From assembly GCA_031291845.1 (NCBI GenBank), contig JARLIH010000072.1, positions 1-64,000 of the forward strand: a DNA stretch of 64,000 bases, written 5' to 3'. Position numbers and translations under genes: made by a program. Source of the stretch: Isosphaeraceae bacterium. GTDB taxonomy: Bacteria; Planctomycetota; Planctomycetia; Isosphaerales; Isosphaeraceae. Within the stretch, counting starts at the first letter, position 1. Each line of letters starts with the position of its first letter. Positions 25,088 to 34,594 of the stretch are shown piece after piece. The notes below the pieces were generated by a model, which was not told where the DNA came from, did no database searches, and was given only the letters and a program-made list of their open reading frames with translations.

Positions 25088-26707
25088 TCAACGCAGGGGT
25101 CCGGGCTTTTCCCCCCCTCGATCCGTCAGGCGCACGGCGTGATCGCGGGGCCGTTCCTGTGGCCGATCGCGCCGTGGTGCCGTGGTTGAAGGCGCGACGA
25201 GCGACTTTAGGAACGCCTCAAGCGCCAGCCGCTCGGGCTCCGGCAGTCCGAAGTAACGCTGTTTGGGCAACTCAGCCTGACCCCCGTGCAGGGCGATTGC
25301 TTGCTCGAGGGTCTCGGCGCGGCCATCGTGCAGATAGGGTCCCGAGTCGCGCAGGCCCCAGAGCGGCGGAGTTCGCCACTCGCGGCGGGAGGGACCGCGG
25401 AAGGCAGGCTTGGCCCCCTGGAAGGCCAAGGGACCGTTGGGCATGATGCCGGTTGACATGTCTTCATCCGTATTCGAACCAGGCGTGAGCGATCCATAGG
25501 CGCCGTTGTCGCTGAGCTGCTCCCCCATGTCGTGCAAGAGCAGATCGCTATAGATCCCTTCGACACCCCCGAGCTCGGGCGCGTGGCACGTTGCGCAGCC
25601 GACGGCCTCGAACGTTGTGCGGCCCGACATCACGCGGAGCGCGTCTTCGGTGTGCTCGGGCCGGTGCAAGGTCGGCGCGGGGATGCTGCGCACGAAGGCG
25701 GTCAGTGCATCGCACTCGGCGCGCGTCAAGTCCAGACCCGGTGCGCGGTACGACGCGTCGCGCGGGTTGAGCGCCTGGGCGTGGCCGGGGACCTCGAGGC
25801 CGAGCTCCACGGCGCAGGCCGTCAGCACGAAGTCGTCGAGGGTCGCCGCCTGCGCCTTCCAGCCAAACCGGCCGATCCGTCCGTCGTCCAGCTGGCTGAG
25901 CCGCCCCTGGATGGCAGGATACCCAGGGTGACGCGTCGCGGCGGCAATCGCCAGCGCAATGTCGGGAATCGCGTCGATCAGTCCCGCGCCGAAGAGCGGC
26001 GATGGGTTACGCTGGGTGTGGATCAAGGTGAAGTCGCCGTGTTCAAACGGGAGCGGCGCAAGCGATCGGTTCACTCCGACACTGGCGGTCTGCTCTCGGG
26101 CAAACCGGGGGGAGAGCATGGGGCGATCGAACAGGAAGGCCATAGAGGGGTTGAGGAGTGGAATTCGCCACTGTTCGTGATCGCGGTTGGTTCCAAAGCG
26201 GGGGACGACAACGCTCGGCGCGGTGCGGAACCCCGCGTGCAGCGTAGAGAGCGGGGCACGATCTGGCGGCGCCCCCTTGGGACTGCGCTCGGGAAGCTGC
26301 TCGCCGCGCCTCTTGGCCATCTCAGCCGTTCGTTGTCTCTGCCTGAGGCGGCTGCTGAGGAAGGAGTTTCGGCCGCCCTCGTTATCGCCCGGGGTCACGA
26401 CGGCGGAAAGAAGGTCGACATTCTTGCTGACCGGTCCGGCGCCACCCGTACCGCCGAGGTTGTGACAGGCGACGCAGGAGGTGTCGTTGTAGACCGGCCC
26501 GAGCCCGTCGCCGCCGTGCCGGCTCGGTGCGCGGGGGCTCCACTCCTTGAGGAAGAGTGTCTCCCCTCGCGCGACCAGGGCGTGCCGGGCGTCGCGCCCC
26601 AGCTCGTCCGCCGCCGCAATCCTGCCGGGGCTCCCCGCGGGAATAAAAGGCGACCCCAACCCGGCCACGATGCACACCGCACCGAACGCCTTGCTCCACA
26701 TCCTCAT
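25088..26707 (-). CDS. di-heme oxidoreductase (DHOR family), exported
   Basis: 539 residues from ATG 26707 behind AAGGAGG; upstream codons are open but unlikely to be translated. It has a signal peptide (AFGAVCIVAGLGSPFIPAG) and two c-type heme sites: CVACH near residue 79 and CATCH near residue 380. Motifs such as GLIDAIPD, GRFGWKAQAATLDDFV, RTPPLWGLRDSGPYLHDGRA and ALHGGQA mark the di-heme thiol oxidoreductase/DHOR group (DUF1111), related to MauG and cytochrome c peroxidases. It acts in the periplasm; the substrate is unknown. It is a single-gene unit. Confidence 0.92.
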   Translation of the reverse strand: MRMWSKAFGAVCIVAGLGSPFIPAGSPGRIAAADELGRDARHALVARGETLFLKEWSPRAPSRHGGDGLGPVYNDTSCVACHNLGGTGGAGPVSKNVDLLSAVVTPGDNEGGRNSFLSSRLRQRQRTAEMAKRRGEQLPERSPKGAPPDRAPLSTLHAGFRTAPSVVVPRFGTNRDHEQWRIPLLNPSMAFLFDRPMLSPRFAREQTASVGVNRSLAPLPFEHGDFTLIHTQRNPSPLFGAGLIDAIPDIALAIAAATRHPGYPAIQGRLSQLDDGRIGRFGWKAQAATLDDFVLTACAVELGLEVPGHAQALNPRDASYRAPGLDLTRAECDALTAFVRSIPAPTLHRPEHTEDALRVMSGRTTFEAVGCATCHAPELGGVEGIYSDLLLHDMGEQLSDNGAYGSLTPGSNTDEDMSTGIMPNGPLAFQGAKPAFRGPSRREWRTPPLWGLRDSGPYLHDGRAETLEQAIALHGGQAELPKQRYFGLPEPERLALEAFLKSLVAPSTTAPRRDRPQERPRDHAVRLTDRGGEKPGPLR

Positions 26708-27019
26708 CGCTGGCTCCTCCTTCGGAGAGACCGTGGAGATCGATCGCGGAACGTCGTTGAAATGCGCGTTCAGCCTATCAGGACGGAGTTGAAGATACAA
26801 AAGGGAATTTGCCCGAGACAACAAGAATGAAACGCACCGGGCCAACGCGCTGGTAGGGTCGGGTTCAACCACGAGCCGTTGACGGTTCTCCGTTCACGGG
26901 GAGAGGCTGATCCGCATCCCTGGAGGGTGCATTTCATGCACCCTACGAATTGATGATCTTACTTTTTCGACAATAATACAGTAATCGATCTAATAGTATA
27001 TTAGTGGTTATGGTCTGAG
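26708..27019. other. intergenic region with palindromes
   Basis: This holds the DHOR promoter region, a REP-like palindrome (26924-26944) and, from about 26950 to 27010, an AT-rich tract with a weak hairpin at 26990-27004 (CTAATA, loop GTA, TATTAG) just past the cupin gene end. No gene is visible. Confidence 0.5.
26924..26944. repeat. GTGCAT-core REP-like palindrome, copy 1
   Basis: AGGGTGCAT, loop TTC, ATGCACCCT: a perfect 9-bp stem. The same core and loop occur at 39355-39385 and, rearranged, at 43594-43629. Confidence 0.75.
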
Positions 27020-27496
27020 CTACTTTCCATCGGTTACCGGGACCATGATCCGCTTGGGCGTGTCGTACACGATCAAGGCGCGGAACGATTCGTCCTTGGT
27101 GCGCGCCTGGTGGGGCACGCCCTTGGGAATTCGCAGGGTGTCGCCCGCCTTGAGCGTGACCCAGCGGTCGCCCATCAGGTGCTCGGAGGAACCCGAGATG
27201 ACGTGGAGGTACTCGGCCGAGTTGGGGTGGATGTGCAGCACGTTCGTCTGGTGCGGGTTGAAGTGAACCAGGCCCATGGTCATCTCGGCGTGGGGGTCGA
27301 TCTGGCCGTTCATCAGCCAGCGGATCCAGCCCCAGGGGTAGTTCTCGGGCTCGACCTTGTCGTAGGGCTGGAGGCGCACCTCATCGCCGGCGGCGGCCGA
27401 TAGCTCGGCCGTTGCGAGTACGGTGGCCATGCTGACAAAACTGGTGTTGAGGATCGCTCGGCGCGTCGGTCGTCGATTGGTGCGGCGCTGGGTCAT
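27020..27496 (-). CDS. cupin-domain Tat/Sec-exported protein
   Basis: 158 residues from ATG 27496. The N-terminus, RRPTRRAILNTSFVSMATVLA, looks like a Tat-type leader. The cupin barrel follows: HFNPHQTNVLHIHPNSAEYLHVISG gives the HxH...E metal ligands of cupin motif 1, and LRIPKGVPHQARTKDE is motif 2 with its His. It probably binds a divalent metal. The dioxygenase, isomerase or binding role cannot be told. It is divergent from the aldo/keto reductase gene. Confidence 0.9.
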   Translation of the reverse strand: MTQRRTNRRPTRRAILNTSFVSMATVLATAELSAAAGDEVRLQPYDKVEPENYPWGWIRWLMNGQIDPHAEMTMGLVHFNPHQTNVLHIHPNSAEYLHVISGSSEHLMGDRWVTLKAGDTLRIPKGVPHQARTKDESFRALIVYDTPKRIMVPVTDGK

Positions 27497-27713
27497 GACG
27501 GCTTCTCTCGCGACAATCGGAATGCCGGTTCCGGGTACGCTCTGAGTCATACCCGAGCGTCCGCAGCCGGGCAAGGCGGCGGCGTGCTCGGGTATGATCG
27601 ACTCGAAGTGCAGCCCGCGTTACGATGCGGACACCGGTACGCTCACGAACCCATCGCCCGGCACCGCCGTGCTGTTTCGAGGCGACACGCCCATCGCTCT
27701 TGAGGATGCCCAC

Positions 27714-28709
27714 ATGGACACCACAACCCTTGGCCGCACGGGCTTTGTCGTCTCCCGCGTTGGACTCGGTCTTGCCGCGCTGGGACGTCCCGGCTACATC
27801 AACCTGGGCCACTCGGCCGACCTGCGCGGCGAGCACGCCGTCCCGGTCATGGAAGCGCGGGCTCACGCCGTGCTGGACGCCGCGTGGGGGGCAGGCGTGC
27901 GCTACTTTGACGCCGCGCGGTCGTACGGCCGGGCCGAGGAGTTCCTGGCGCACTGGCTCGACGCGCGAGGGATCGACCCTGCCTCGGTCACGGTTGGGTC
28001 GAAGTGGGGTTATACCTACACCGCCGATTGGCGGGCCGACGCGGCCACGCACGAGGTCAAGGAGCACTCGCTGGCGAACCTGCGCAGGCAAACGCACGAG
28101 AGCAGAACGCTCCTGGGGACGCACCTCGACCTCTACCAGATCCACTCGGCCACGCTGGAGAGCGGCGTGCTCGCAGACCGTGAGGTCCTCGAAGAGCTGG
28201 CCCGCCTGCGCGCGGCAGGGTTGCGGATCGGCCTGTCGGTCAGCGGCCCGCGCCAGGGTGAGGCCATCCGGCGGGCGTTGGACGTCATTGTTGAGGGTGA
28301 GCGGGTGTTCGACTGCGTGCAGGCGACCTGGAACCTCCTTGAGCCATCGGCGGGTCCCGCCCTGGAGCAGGCCCACACGTTGGGCGTGGGGGTGATTGTC
28401 AAGGAAGCGCTCGCGAACGGACGTCTGACCGGGCGCAACGACGACCCGGCGTTTGCCGCCCGGCGGCGGCTGTTGGAGGAGCTTGCCGCACGGTCCGGCA
28501 CGACGACCGACGCGCTGGCGCTGGCGGGTGTGCTCGCCCGTCCGTGGGTCGACGTTGTCCTCAGTGGCGCGGCGACCATCGATCAACTGCACTCGAACCT
28601 GGCGGCTCCGGCGGTGCGGTGGGACGAGCGGATTGAGGAGGCGGTTGGCTCCCTTGCGGAAACGCCGGAGGACTATTGGAGCATCCGGGCGAGATTGCCG
28701 TGGAATTGA
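27714..28709 (+). CDS. aldo/keto reductase
   Basis: 331 residues from ATG 27714. It is a TIM-barrel NADP-dependent oxidoreductase with the usual start (TLGRTGFVVSRVGLGLAALG) and catalytic set: Asp and Tyr in YFDAARSYGRAEEFL, Lys in GSKWGYT, and His in LYQIHSATLE. It resembles the D-threo-aldose/pyridoxal dehydrogenase branch. It reduces a carbonyl or oxidises a sugar in the cytoplasm. The start codons of this gene and the cupin gene lie about 220 bases apart, so promoters are shared in that space. A GC-rich hairpin follows the stop codon. Confidence 0.92.
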   Translation: MDTTTLGRTGFVVSRVGLGLAALGRPGYINLGHSADLRGEHAVPVMEARAHAVLDAAWGAGVRYFDAARSYGRAEEFLAHWLDARGIDPASVTVGSKWGYTYTADWRADAATHEVKEHSLANLRRQTHESRTLLGTHLDLYQIHSATLESGVLADREVLEELARLRAAGLRIGLSVSGPRQGEAIRRALDVIVEGERVFDCVQATWNLLEPSAGPALEQAHTLGVGVIVKEALANGRLTGRNDDPAFAARRRLLEELAARSGTTTDALALAGVLARPWVDVVLSGAATIDQLHSNLAAPAVRWDERIEEAVGSLAETPEDYWSIRARLPWN

Positions 28710-28717
28710 TCCCTGTA

Positions 28718-28737
28718 GGGCCGGCCATTGCCGGCCC
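28718..28737. terminator. bidirectional terminator-like hairpin
   Basis: GGGCCGGC, four-base loop, GCCGGCCC, lying nine bases after the aldo/keto reductase stop and nine bases before the stop of the convergent J-domain gene. No long T-run follows, so intrinsic termination strength is uncertain. Confidence 0.5.
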
Positions 28738-28745
28738 CACTTGAA

Positions 28746-29645
28746 TCAGAGTTCCCTTGCGGCGCAATATCGCTGCGCTTCCTCATAAGCGGACTGCAGG
28801 CGCACGAACTCGGCCTGACTACCGCCAATGTCGGGATGGACCGACTTCGACCGCGACCGATAGGCAGCTCGGACCTGCTCGCTGCTGAACGGCGGTGCGA
28901 CCCCCAGAATGAACGCCCAACCGGGCAGCGCTGAGTGCGCGGTCGTCGGCTCCGGTTCCACCAGCTCGGTGTATATTTGCCCGACCGCGCTGCGAAACCC
29001 ACCACCGCCGGGGAGCTCATCCGGATAAACCAACCAGCGAGCGAGTCGTAGCTCGTCGTCTCCGTCATCATCCAGCACCATGCGGGTCAGGTCACCGCGG
29101 CGAAAAGTTCGGTCGAGCCGCAGGGCCAGCAGCCGCTCCAGTGCGGCTTGAGGCGAGGGGTGGCCAGACTCCTGGCTCCAGAACAGCACATGGGCGGCTT
29201 CGACCAGCCGCCGAGCCGCGAGGTCGAGCTCTCGCGCTAGCTGAGCCGCGCCGACGTCGATCTGGCCCCGCCAGAAGGGAACGACCGTGATCTCCAGGAG
29301 TGTCATCAACTGCTCGGTACTCGGAGGGCGGTGTTCGAACGACGTGCGAGCCTCGTCCATACCCAGTCGCCGGCGCACGCGGGCGGCGATCCACCGGACC
29401 TCGTGTGTGTCGGGCTGGTCCGACGCGGGAATCTCGTTCTTCGGCCTGCGGTCGCCGTACAACAGCTCGGCGCCGACGTTGTAGGCGAAGGCCGCCAACC
29501 AGCGGTCCGCGTAGAGGCCGAGGTTGACCTGGCGCCCCTTGCCGCCACCGATCGTGGCCCGGAACCTGGCCTCGCCGTGCAGCTTGGGCAGCTCGGTGAC
29601 CCCGCGAAGACGCTCTCGCTTCTTTCCGGAGCCGGAACGACTCAC
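28746..29645 (-). CDS. J-domain protein with AP2-like N-terminal domain
   Basis: 299 residues from GTG 29645. Residues about 21-64 read like an AP2/ERF-type DNA-binding fold (RFRATIGGGKGRQVNLGLYA, then AAFAYNVGAELLYG). The C-terminal 60 residues are a J domain (FILGVAPPFSSEQVRAAYR) with the HPD triad at 270-272, which stimulates DnaK ATPase. The middle is helical with no recognised motif. It begins 28 bases after the stop of the kinase gene on the same strand and is surely co-transcribed. A chaperone-recruiting regulator controlled by that kinase is an inference. Confidence 0.82.
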   Translation of the reverse strand: MSRSGSGKKRERLRGVTELPKLHGEARFRATIGGGKGRQVNLGLYADRWLAAFAYNVGAELLYGDRRPKNEIPASDQPDTHEVRWIAARVRRRLGMDEARTSFEHRPPSTEQLMTLLEITVVPFWRGQIDVGAAQLARELDLAARRLVEAAHVLFWSQESGHPSPQAALERLLALRLDRTFRRGDLTRMVLDDDGDDELRLARWLVYPDELPGGGGFRSAVGQIYTELVEPEPTTAHSALPGWAFILGVAPPFSSEQVRAAYRSRSKSVHPDIGGSQAEFVRLQSAYEEAQRYCAAREL

Positions 29646-29673
29646 GGCCGTGAAACCCCGTCCGGGCGGGGCA

Positions 29674-30783
29674 TCACTCCAGCTCCTCGAGCCAGACCCG
29701 GATCTCGTTGTCGTACTCGCTCGCGAGGTTCCCTTTGATGAGCTGGCGGTGGAAGCTCGCCGCCCCTTGATCGACCAGGTCGGCCGCCTCGGCGCTGGGG
29801 AATCGACGCGAGGGGTCGGGGGCGATCAAACCGCCGATCAGGCTCATGAGCAGGTCGTTGCAGACGACCTCCTCGGGGAGCACCTCCGGCAAGCGTCGCG
29901 GCAGGGTTTTCTTGGCCTCGAGGAGCTCCCAGCGGTCTTGCATGCCGGCAAACGGCGGAGCGCCGGCGAGCAGCTCGACGAGCACGTAGCCCAGGCTGGC
30001 CAGGTCGGAGCGCGGCGTGCCGGCATCGCCGTCGAGGATCTCGGGGGCGGCGTAGGTCGGGGTGAACGTCTGGGCGCGGGCGCCGTCCCCCCACGCGAAG
30101 GCCGAGCCGATGTCGACCAGCTTCGCGTTGCCCGTGCGCTTGAGCATGACGTTCGAAGGCTTGATGTCACCGTGGACGATCCCCTCGCGGTGGAGGGCCG
30201 AGAGCGCGGTAAGACAGTCGCGCAGCACCGCGATGGCCACGCCCGGCTTGAGCCGTGGCTGCGTCGAGCCGGTGGTGACGATGACATCATTAAGATAGGC
30301 CCAGCGCTCGTCGTTGACCCGCTCGCGGGCGCGCTGGAGCATCTCGGTCGTGAGCAGGCGCAGAAGGTCGTAACCGTCGACCCACTCCATTTCCATGAGC
30401 CGGATGCCGTCGAGCGCCACGAAGTTGTGGACGTCGATCAGGTTGTCCTGCTGGATCTGGGCCACGCGCAGGGCGACCTCGGCCATCTGCGCCATGGCTT
30501 CGTCGTACTCCGGAGCATTGCCGTAACGCTCGGGGGAGAACACTTTCAGGGCCACGGGGAGACGGAACCGGTCGGCCCCGATGCGCTCGGACAGAAAAAC
30601 GATCCCCTGCCCTCCCGAGCCGAGCCGGCGCAGTACATGGTGGCTTTCGAGCCAATCGAAGCGGGGCTCGTCCAGCAGCCTCTCGTAGCGGCCGAGTACC
30701 TCCTGAGGCAGACAGGCGAGGCCAGTCCGCGTGAGGATCATCGACTCCCTTCCGTCGTAGGAGCTGATGGTCGTGTCTGACAT
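29674..30783 (-). CDS. Ser/Thr protein kinase (soluble, short form)
   Basis: 369 residues consisting of one kinase domain with no membrane segment. The glycine loop LGSGGQGIVF is at about 54-63, the ATP-anchoring Lys in VALK at 80, the catalytic loop HGDIKPSN at 204-211 (Gly in place of Arg), DIG in place of DFG at 224-226, and APE at 246-248. All three catalytic residues (Lys, Asp, Asp) are kept, so it should be active. The N-terminal 45 residues are extra to the domain. It is the first gene of a two-gene unit with the J-domain protein, and a 22-bp palindrome lies just upstream. Confidence 0.9.
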   Translation of the reverse strand: MSDTTISSYDGRESMILTRTGLACLPQEVLGRYERLLDEPRFDWLESHHVLRRLGSGGQGIVFLSERIGADRFRLPVALKVFSPERYGNAPEYDEAMAQMAEVALRVAQIQQDNLIDVHNFVALDGIRLMEMEWVDGYDLLRLLTTEMLQRARERVNDERWAYLNDVIVTTGSTQPRLKPGVAIAVLRDCLTALSALHREGIVHGDIKPSNVMLKRTGNAKLVDIGSAFAWGDGARAQTFTPTYAAPEILDGDAGTPRSDLASLGYVLVELLAGAPPFAGMQDRWELLEAKKTLPRRLPEVLPEEVVCNDLLMSLIGGLIAPDPSRRFPSAEAADLVDQGAASFHRQLIKGNLASEYDNEIRVWLEELE

Positions 30784-30813
30784 GTTCTCGCTCGCCAGAG
30801 AGAGACGCCCCCC

Positions 30814-30835
30814 TCGCCTCCGAATTCGGAGGCGA
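30814..30835. promoter_or_regulatory. palindrome upstream of the kinase gene
   Basis: TCGCCTCCGAA joined directly to TTCGGAGGCGA, a perfect 22-bp palindrome ending 31 bases before the kinase start codon. It may be an operator or a 5'-leader hairpin. The TTCGGAGGCG half resembles a ribosome-binding site, but it lies too far from the start codon to serve as one. Confidence 0.5.
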
Positions 30836-31014
30836 TCCGTGGTCCCCGCTCGTCCGCAAGGTGCAGGGGGAGGGCGTGCAAAGACGGACCTGTTTGCCCG
30901 GGACCGCCCGCGTCCTCTGAGGTCGACCCGAAGCAGGCAAGTCCGCTGAGGCGTTTTATTTTACCAGAAAACAGGTGAGCGGCCTATGCGAGTCTTGCCG
31001 TGGCAATCAGCCTC

Positions 31015-34000
31015 TTAACCGTGGGTCGCCGGTGTGCCGTTAACCCCCACCTCACGTCCCGGAAGCTGATGGATGAACAGGACTTCGGAATCGAGTCGCG
31101 TACGGGCCAGCTCGCAGAGATGCTGGTGATGGGTGAACACGATCACCTGGGTTTTACGCGATAGTGCGCCCAGCACGTCGAGCGTTGCCCCGGAGCGCGC
31201 GTCGTCGAACTGGATCAGAATGTCGTCGACGATGAGGGGCGCAGGGTCGGTTGGGTCGACGGCCGACTCGATGCTGGCCAGCCGCAGGGCGAGATAGAGC
31301 TGGTCGGCCGTGCCGAGGCTCATTCCCTCGATCCCCACGGGCGTCCCCGCGTCGGGGCGGGTGCCGAGGAGGACGGGCTCATCGCGGTCGTCGTAGTCGA
31401 CGGTCAGCCCGGCGAAGGAGCCGAGCGTCAATGCCGAGAACAGGCGCCCCGCACGGGCGAGCACAGGCCCCTGGCTCTTTTGGCGATAGCGCTCGATGCC
31501 CTCGCGCAAGAGGGTCGCGGCGAGCCGTAGCCGGGCGTACTGCTCGACGTCCTCCTTGATGCGCGCCTTCAGGCCCTCGGCTTCCTCCTCTTTCTCGGCA
31601 GCCAGAGCGCTGCCGTCCATCCGGGCGAGGATCGTCGACTCGCGACCGATGGCCTGGTCGCAATCCTCCTTCTCGCGCTCGAGGGTCTGGGCGGACTCGT
31701 CGAGCCGCGCGATCTCGACGTCGAGCTGGTCGGGATCGGCCGCCTCGGCTTCGGCGAGGAAAGCATCAAGCGGCTCGGGCCCAGCGAGCAGGCGCAGTTG
31801 CTGGTCGAGCGCGGCGAGCTGCTGCTCGGCCAGCCGCCGGCGCTCGGAGCGTTGTTCAAGCTCGGGGAGGTCGTCCTCGGACGCGCAACGGGCCTCGCGG
31901 CAAAGCGCGGCGAGGCAGCCTTTCATCTCCTGGATCGTCTTCTCGGCGTTGCGCAGAGTCTGCTCTTCCTGGTCGAGGAGCTCGGTCCGGTGTGCATGGC
32001 GCTGGGCAGCGCTGCGTGCGTTCTTGAGGCGCTCGCCCAGCTCGGCGGCGATTATCTCGGTTCCGGCCGCGGCAAGATCGGGGGCGACGCGCTCGGCGAG
32101 CGCCCGGGCGTCGGCGCCGAACTCGGTGGCCTCGCGCGCGATCGCTTCAATCCGCCGCCGGTTGTCCTGGGTCTTCGCGCGCTTGTCGGCCAGCTCGGCG
32201 AGGCGCACCAGCACAGCGTTCGCCTGTGCGGGGCTGGCGTCGGCCGCAAGGCCGAGCCGCTCCATCGCGCGCGCCCAGCGCTCTTGCCAGCGCTGGAGTG
32301 CAGCCTCGGCGACCTCGGCGCGCTCCTCCAGGGCAGGTTGCTCGGCCTCGCGCTCGGCCATGTCCTTCTGAAGCCGCTTCCGCGCGGAGGCGGCTTCCAG
32401 GATCGCTTCCAGAGCCGCCTCGGCATGTTCCAGGAGGTCGCTCAACGATTCCGCCGGCTTGGCCTCCGCACGTCCCAGGGCGTCGAGCGCGGCCCCGACG
32501 CTTCGGCGGTGTAGCGCGACGCGCTCCTCCTGGTGGGCGATCGCCTGGCGCTGTTCGTCGAGCGAATGGACCAAGGCCGCCAGCGTGGCCTGCTTGCGGG
32601 TCCAGGCCAGCATCTCGCGGGGCGAGAGGGGCGTGACCGACAGCGGAGCCCAGAGCGCTGACCAGCGCGTGTCGAGTGTGCGCAGCCGCTCCTCGGCCAG
32701 TATCAGCCGTGCACGGTAGTCGTCCAGGGCCTGTGCATTTCGCTCGCGGTCGGCGAACAGTTTGGCCTTCTCGGCGACGCGCTGGGCCTCCCGGCGCAGG
32801 CGGTCCGCCAGCTTGTCGGCGTTGGCGACGGCCGGCTCAAAGGCATCAGCGGCCGGCTCAGACCAAGCAGCCCGCAGTTGTCGCCAGAGGGTCTCGCGCT
32901 GGTCACGGGCGGCGGTGAGATCGTCCTCGGTGGGCACTTCCCCTTCGAGCCGCAGGCGCGCGATGGCAGCCTCAACGTCACGGCCGTGTGCGTCGAGCTC
33001 ATCTCTCCGTGCGGCGAGCGCATCACGATCGCGGCGGGCCTCCTCCTGTTCCGCGCGACAGCGCTCGATCGTCTCATCCGAGGGGACGGGCAGGCGCGGC
33101 AGGTCGTCGAGCGCTCCAGTCCAGAGACCCAGAGCCTCGAGTGCAGCCGCCGCCTGGCGCTCCCCCTTCTTGAGGGCCAGGCGCGCGGCGTCGAGTGCCT
33201 CGTCGAGGTTCGCCTTCTGGGCCTGTCCGACGGCCTTCTTGAGCGGTGCTGGGTCGCGCTCGTCGCCGAGCGCGGCCAGCTTTCGGGCGACCTCGCCTCG
33301 CTTGGCAGCGTGTTTCTCAAGCGCCTTTCTCGCCTCGTCGCGGGACTGGCGGACGGCCTGGCTGTCGGTCGCGAGATCCTGCACCTCAGCGCGGTCGGCC
33401 GCCGTCGGGGCCGCCCGGCCCTCCGTGGGGGTAGCGAGGTCGCGGAGGATCGCTTCGGCGTCAGCCTCGTGCTGCGCGGCCTCGACCCGCAGGCGCTCCT
33501 GCTCCCGGAGTGCCTGCTGGTGGACCCCGAGCCGGTCGCGCAGCGTCTCGATTTCGCTCGCGTGCGCCAGCACGGCCTCGGGGACCTTGATCGTTTCAAG
33601 CTCCCGGGCAAGCGCTCCACGTTTCTGGCGGGCCTCGCGCGCGGCGTTCTCGGTCGGCTTCAGCAGGGAGAGCGCTTCGCGGCGCTTCGTGGTGAAGTCG
33701 GCCGGCAGCAGGACGGCGTCGGCGACGGGATCGAGGTGCGCGAGGGCTTCCTTGCGCCGGGCAATCGGCTCAAGGGCATCGCGCACCCGCTTCCGCCGCC
33801 TCGCATCGCGCCGGGCTTCGGCGAGGGCGGTCTCGACGGCCTGCTTCCGGTCCTTCGCCTGCCGCAGAGCCTCGTCGTGGGCGACCCATTCGGAGCTGGG
33901 AAGCGAGGCTTCCTTGCGCTCGCGCGTGGCGGCGTCGAGGCGCGCGATATTAGCATTGATGAGCGGGTTCGAGCCGCCCCGTTTGAACAGGACCTCGCAG

Positions 34001-34503
34001 TCCTGCTCGAGCCGCTTTTGGATCGCCCCTAACCCCGCGAGCCCCGCCCCGGCGCTGAAGAGACTGGCCCCGAGGTCGCCCCGCCCCGCGACCAGCTCTT
34101 TCCCCCCCTGGATTAGTTCTCCATGATCGATCGCGTACCTCGTGGCGAACTCCTCGGGGACGATCCGGCCGAGGAACCGGGCCAGCGCGTCGTCTTCGAG
34201 CGGCGACCGATCCGGTTGTAGCAGCGTGTTCTTCGCCCCCTTGCGGCGGACGAAGGCGAACTCCTCGCCCCGCGCGTTGCGCAGGGTCATCCCGATGGCC
34301 ATGTCCTTGTGCTTGTGCAGGAAGTTATCCGTTGAACGTACGTCGATTCCGCAAAGTGCCTGACGGATCGCCCGTAGTGCCGTCGACTTTCCCGCCTCGT
34401 TCGGGCCGAACACGACGTGCAAACCCTCGCGCCCGCCCGAGAGGTCGAGCGTGAGGTCGGTGAAGGAGCCGAAAGCGAGGAGGTCGATGCGGGCGATTTT
34501 CAT
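31015..34503 (-). CDS. YhaN-like SMC/Rad50-type AAA ATPase
   Basis: 1162 residues. Walker A GPNEAGKST is at 33-41 after MKIARIDLLAFGSF, typical of the YhaN/RecF-SbcC class. Long charged coiled coils fill about 180-960. The C-terminal half of the ATPase has the signature MSLGTADQLYLALRLA and Walker B (LIVDDILIQFDD) followed by the H-loop VIVFTHHQHL. No Rad50 zinc hook (CXXC) was found in the coiled coil, as is usual for YhaN. With the adjacent YhaO/SbcD-like nuclease (91 bases upstream, same strand) it should form a nuclease complex for processing DNA ends or foreign DNA. Confidence 0.93.
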   Translation of the reverse strand: MKIARIDLLAFGSFTDLTLDLSGGREGLHVVFGPNEAGKSTALRAIRQALCGIDVRSTDNFLHKHKDMAIGMTLRNARGEEFAFVRRKGAKNTLLQPDRSPLEDDALARFLGRIVPEEFATRYAIDHGELIQGGKELVAGRGDLGASLFSAGAGLAGLGAIQKRLEQDCEVLFKRGGSNPLINANIARLDAATRERKEASLPSSEWVAHDEALRQAKDRKQAVETALAEARRDARRRKRVRDALEPIARRKEALAHLDPVADAVLLPADFTTKRREALSLLKPTENAAREARQKRGALARELETIKVPEAVLAHASEIETLRDRLGVHQQALREQERLRVEAAQHEADAEAILRDLATPTEGRAAPTAADRAEVQDLATDSQAVRQSRDEARKALEKHAAKRGEVARKLAALGDERDPAPLKKAVGQAQKANLDEALDAARLALKKGERQAAAALEALGLWTGALDDLPRLPVPSDETIERCRAEQEEARRDRDALAARRDELDAHGRDVEAAIARLRLEGEVPTEDDLTAARDQRETLWRQLRAAWSEPAADAFEPAVANADKLADRLRREAQRVAEKAKLFADRERNAQALDDYRARLILAEERLRTLDTRWSALWAPLSVTPLSPREMLAWTRKQATLAALVHSLDEQRQAIAHQEERVALHRRSVGAALDALGRAEAKPAESLSDLLEHAEAALEAILEAASARKRLQKDMAEREAEQPALEERAEVAEAALQRWQERWARAMERLGLAADASPAQANAVLVRLAELADKRAKTQDNRRRIEAIAREATEFGADARALAERVAPDLAAAGTEIIAAELGERLKNARSAAQRHAHRTELLDQEEQTLRNAEKTIQEMKGCLAALCREARCASEDDLPELEQRSERRRLAEQQLAALDQQLRLLAGPEPLDAFLAEAEAADPDQLDVEIARLDESAQTLEREKEDCDQAIGRESTILARMDGSALAAEKEEEAEGLKARIKEDVEQYARLRLAATLLREGIERYRQKSQGPVLARAGRLFSALTLGSFAGLTVDYDDRDEPVLLGTRPDAGTPVGIEGMSLGTADQLYLALRLASIESAVDPTDPAPLIVDDILIQFDDARSGATLDVLGALSRKTQVIVFTHHQHLCELARTRLDSEVLFIHQLPGREVGVNGTPATHG

Positions 34504-34594
34504 GATGGATATTCAACCGTGGCGGCGATCGTTGACTTGGTCAGCGCAGTAACGATAGAACATACCTCACGCCGTCGAGCGTATCGTTTCACCC

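Noticed and set aside
32762-34126. 454-codon plus-strand frame opposite the YhaN-like gene
   Set aside because: It is a shadow of the coiled-coil coding strand: Ser/Arg/Ala-rich with no domain, while the minus-strand protein has clear ATPase motifs.
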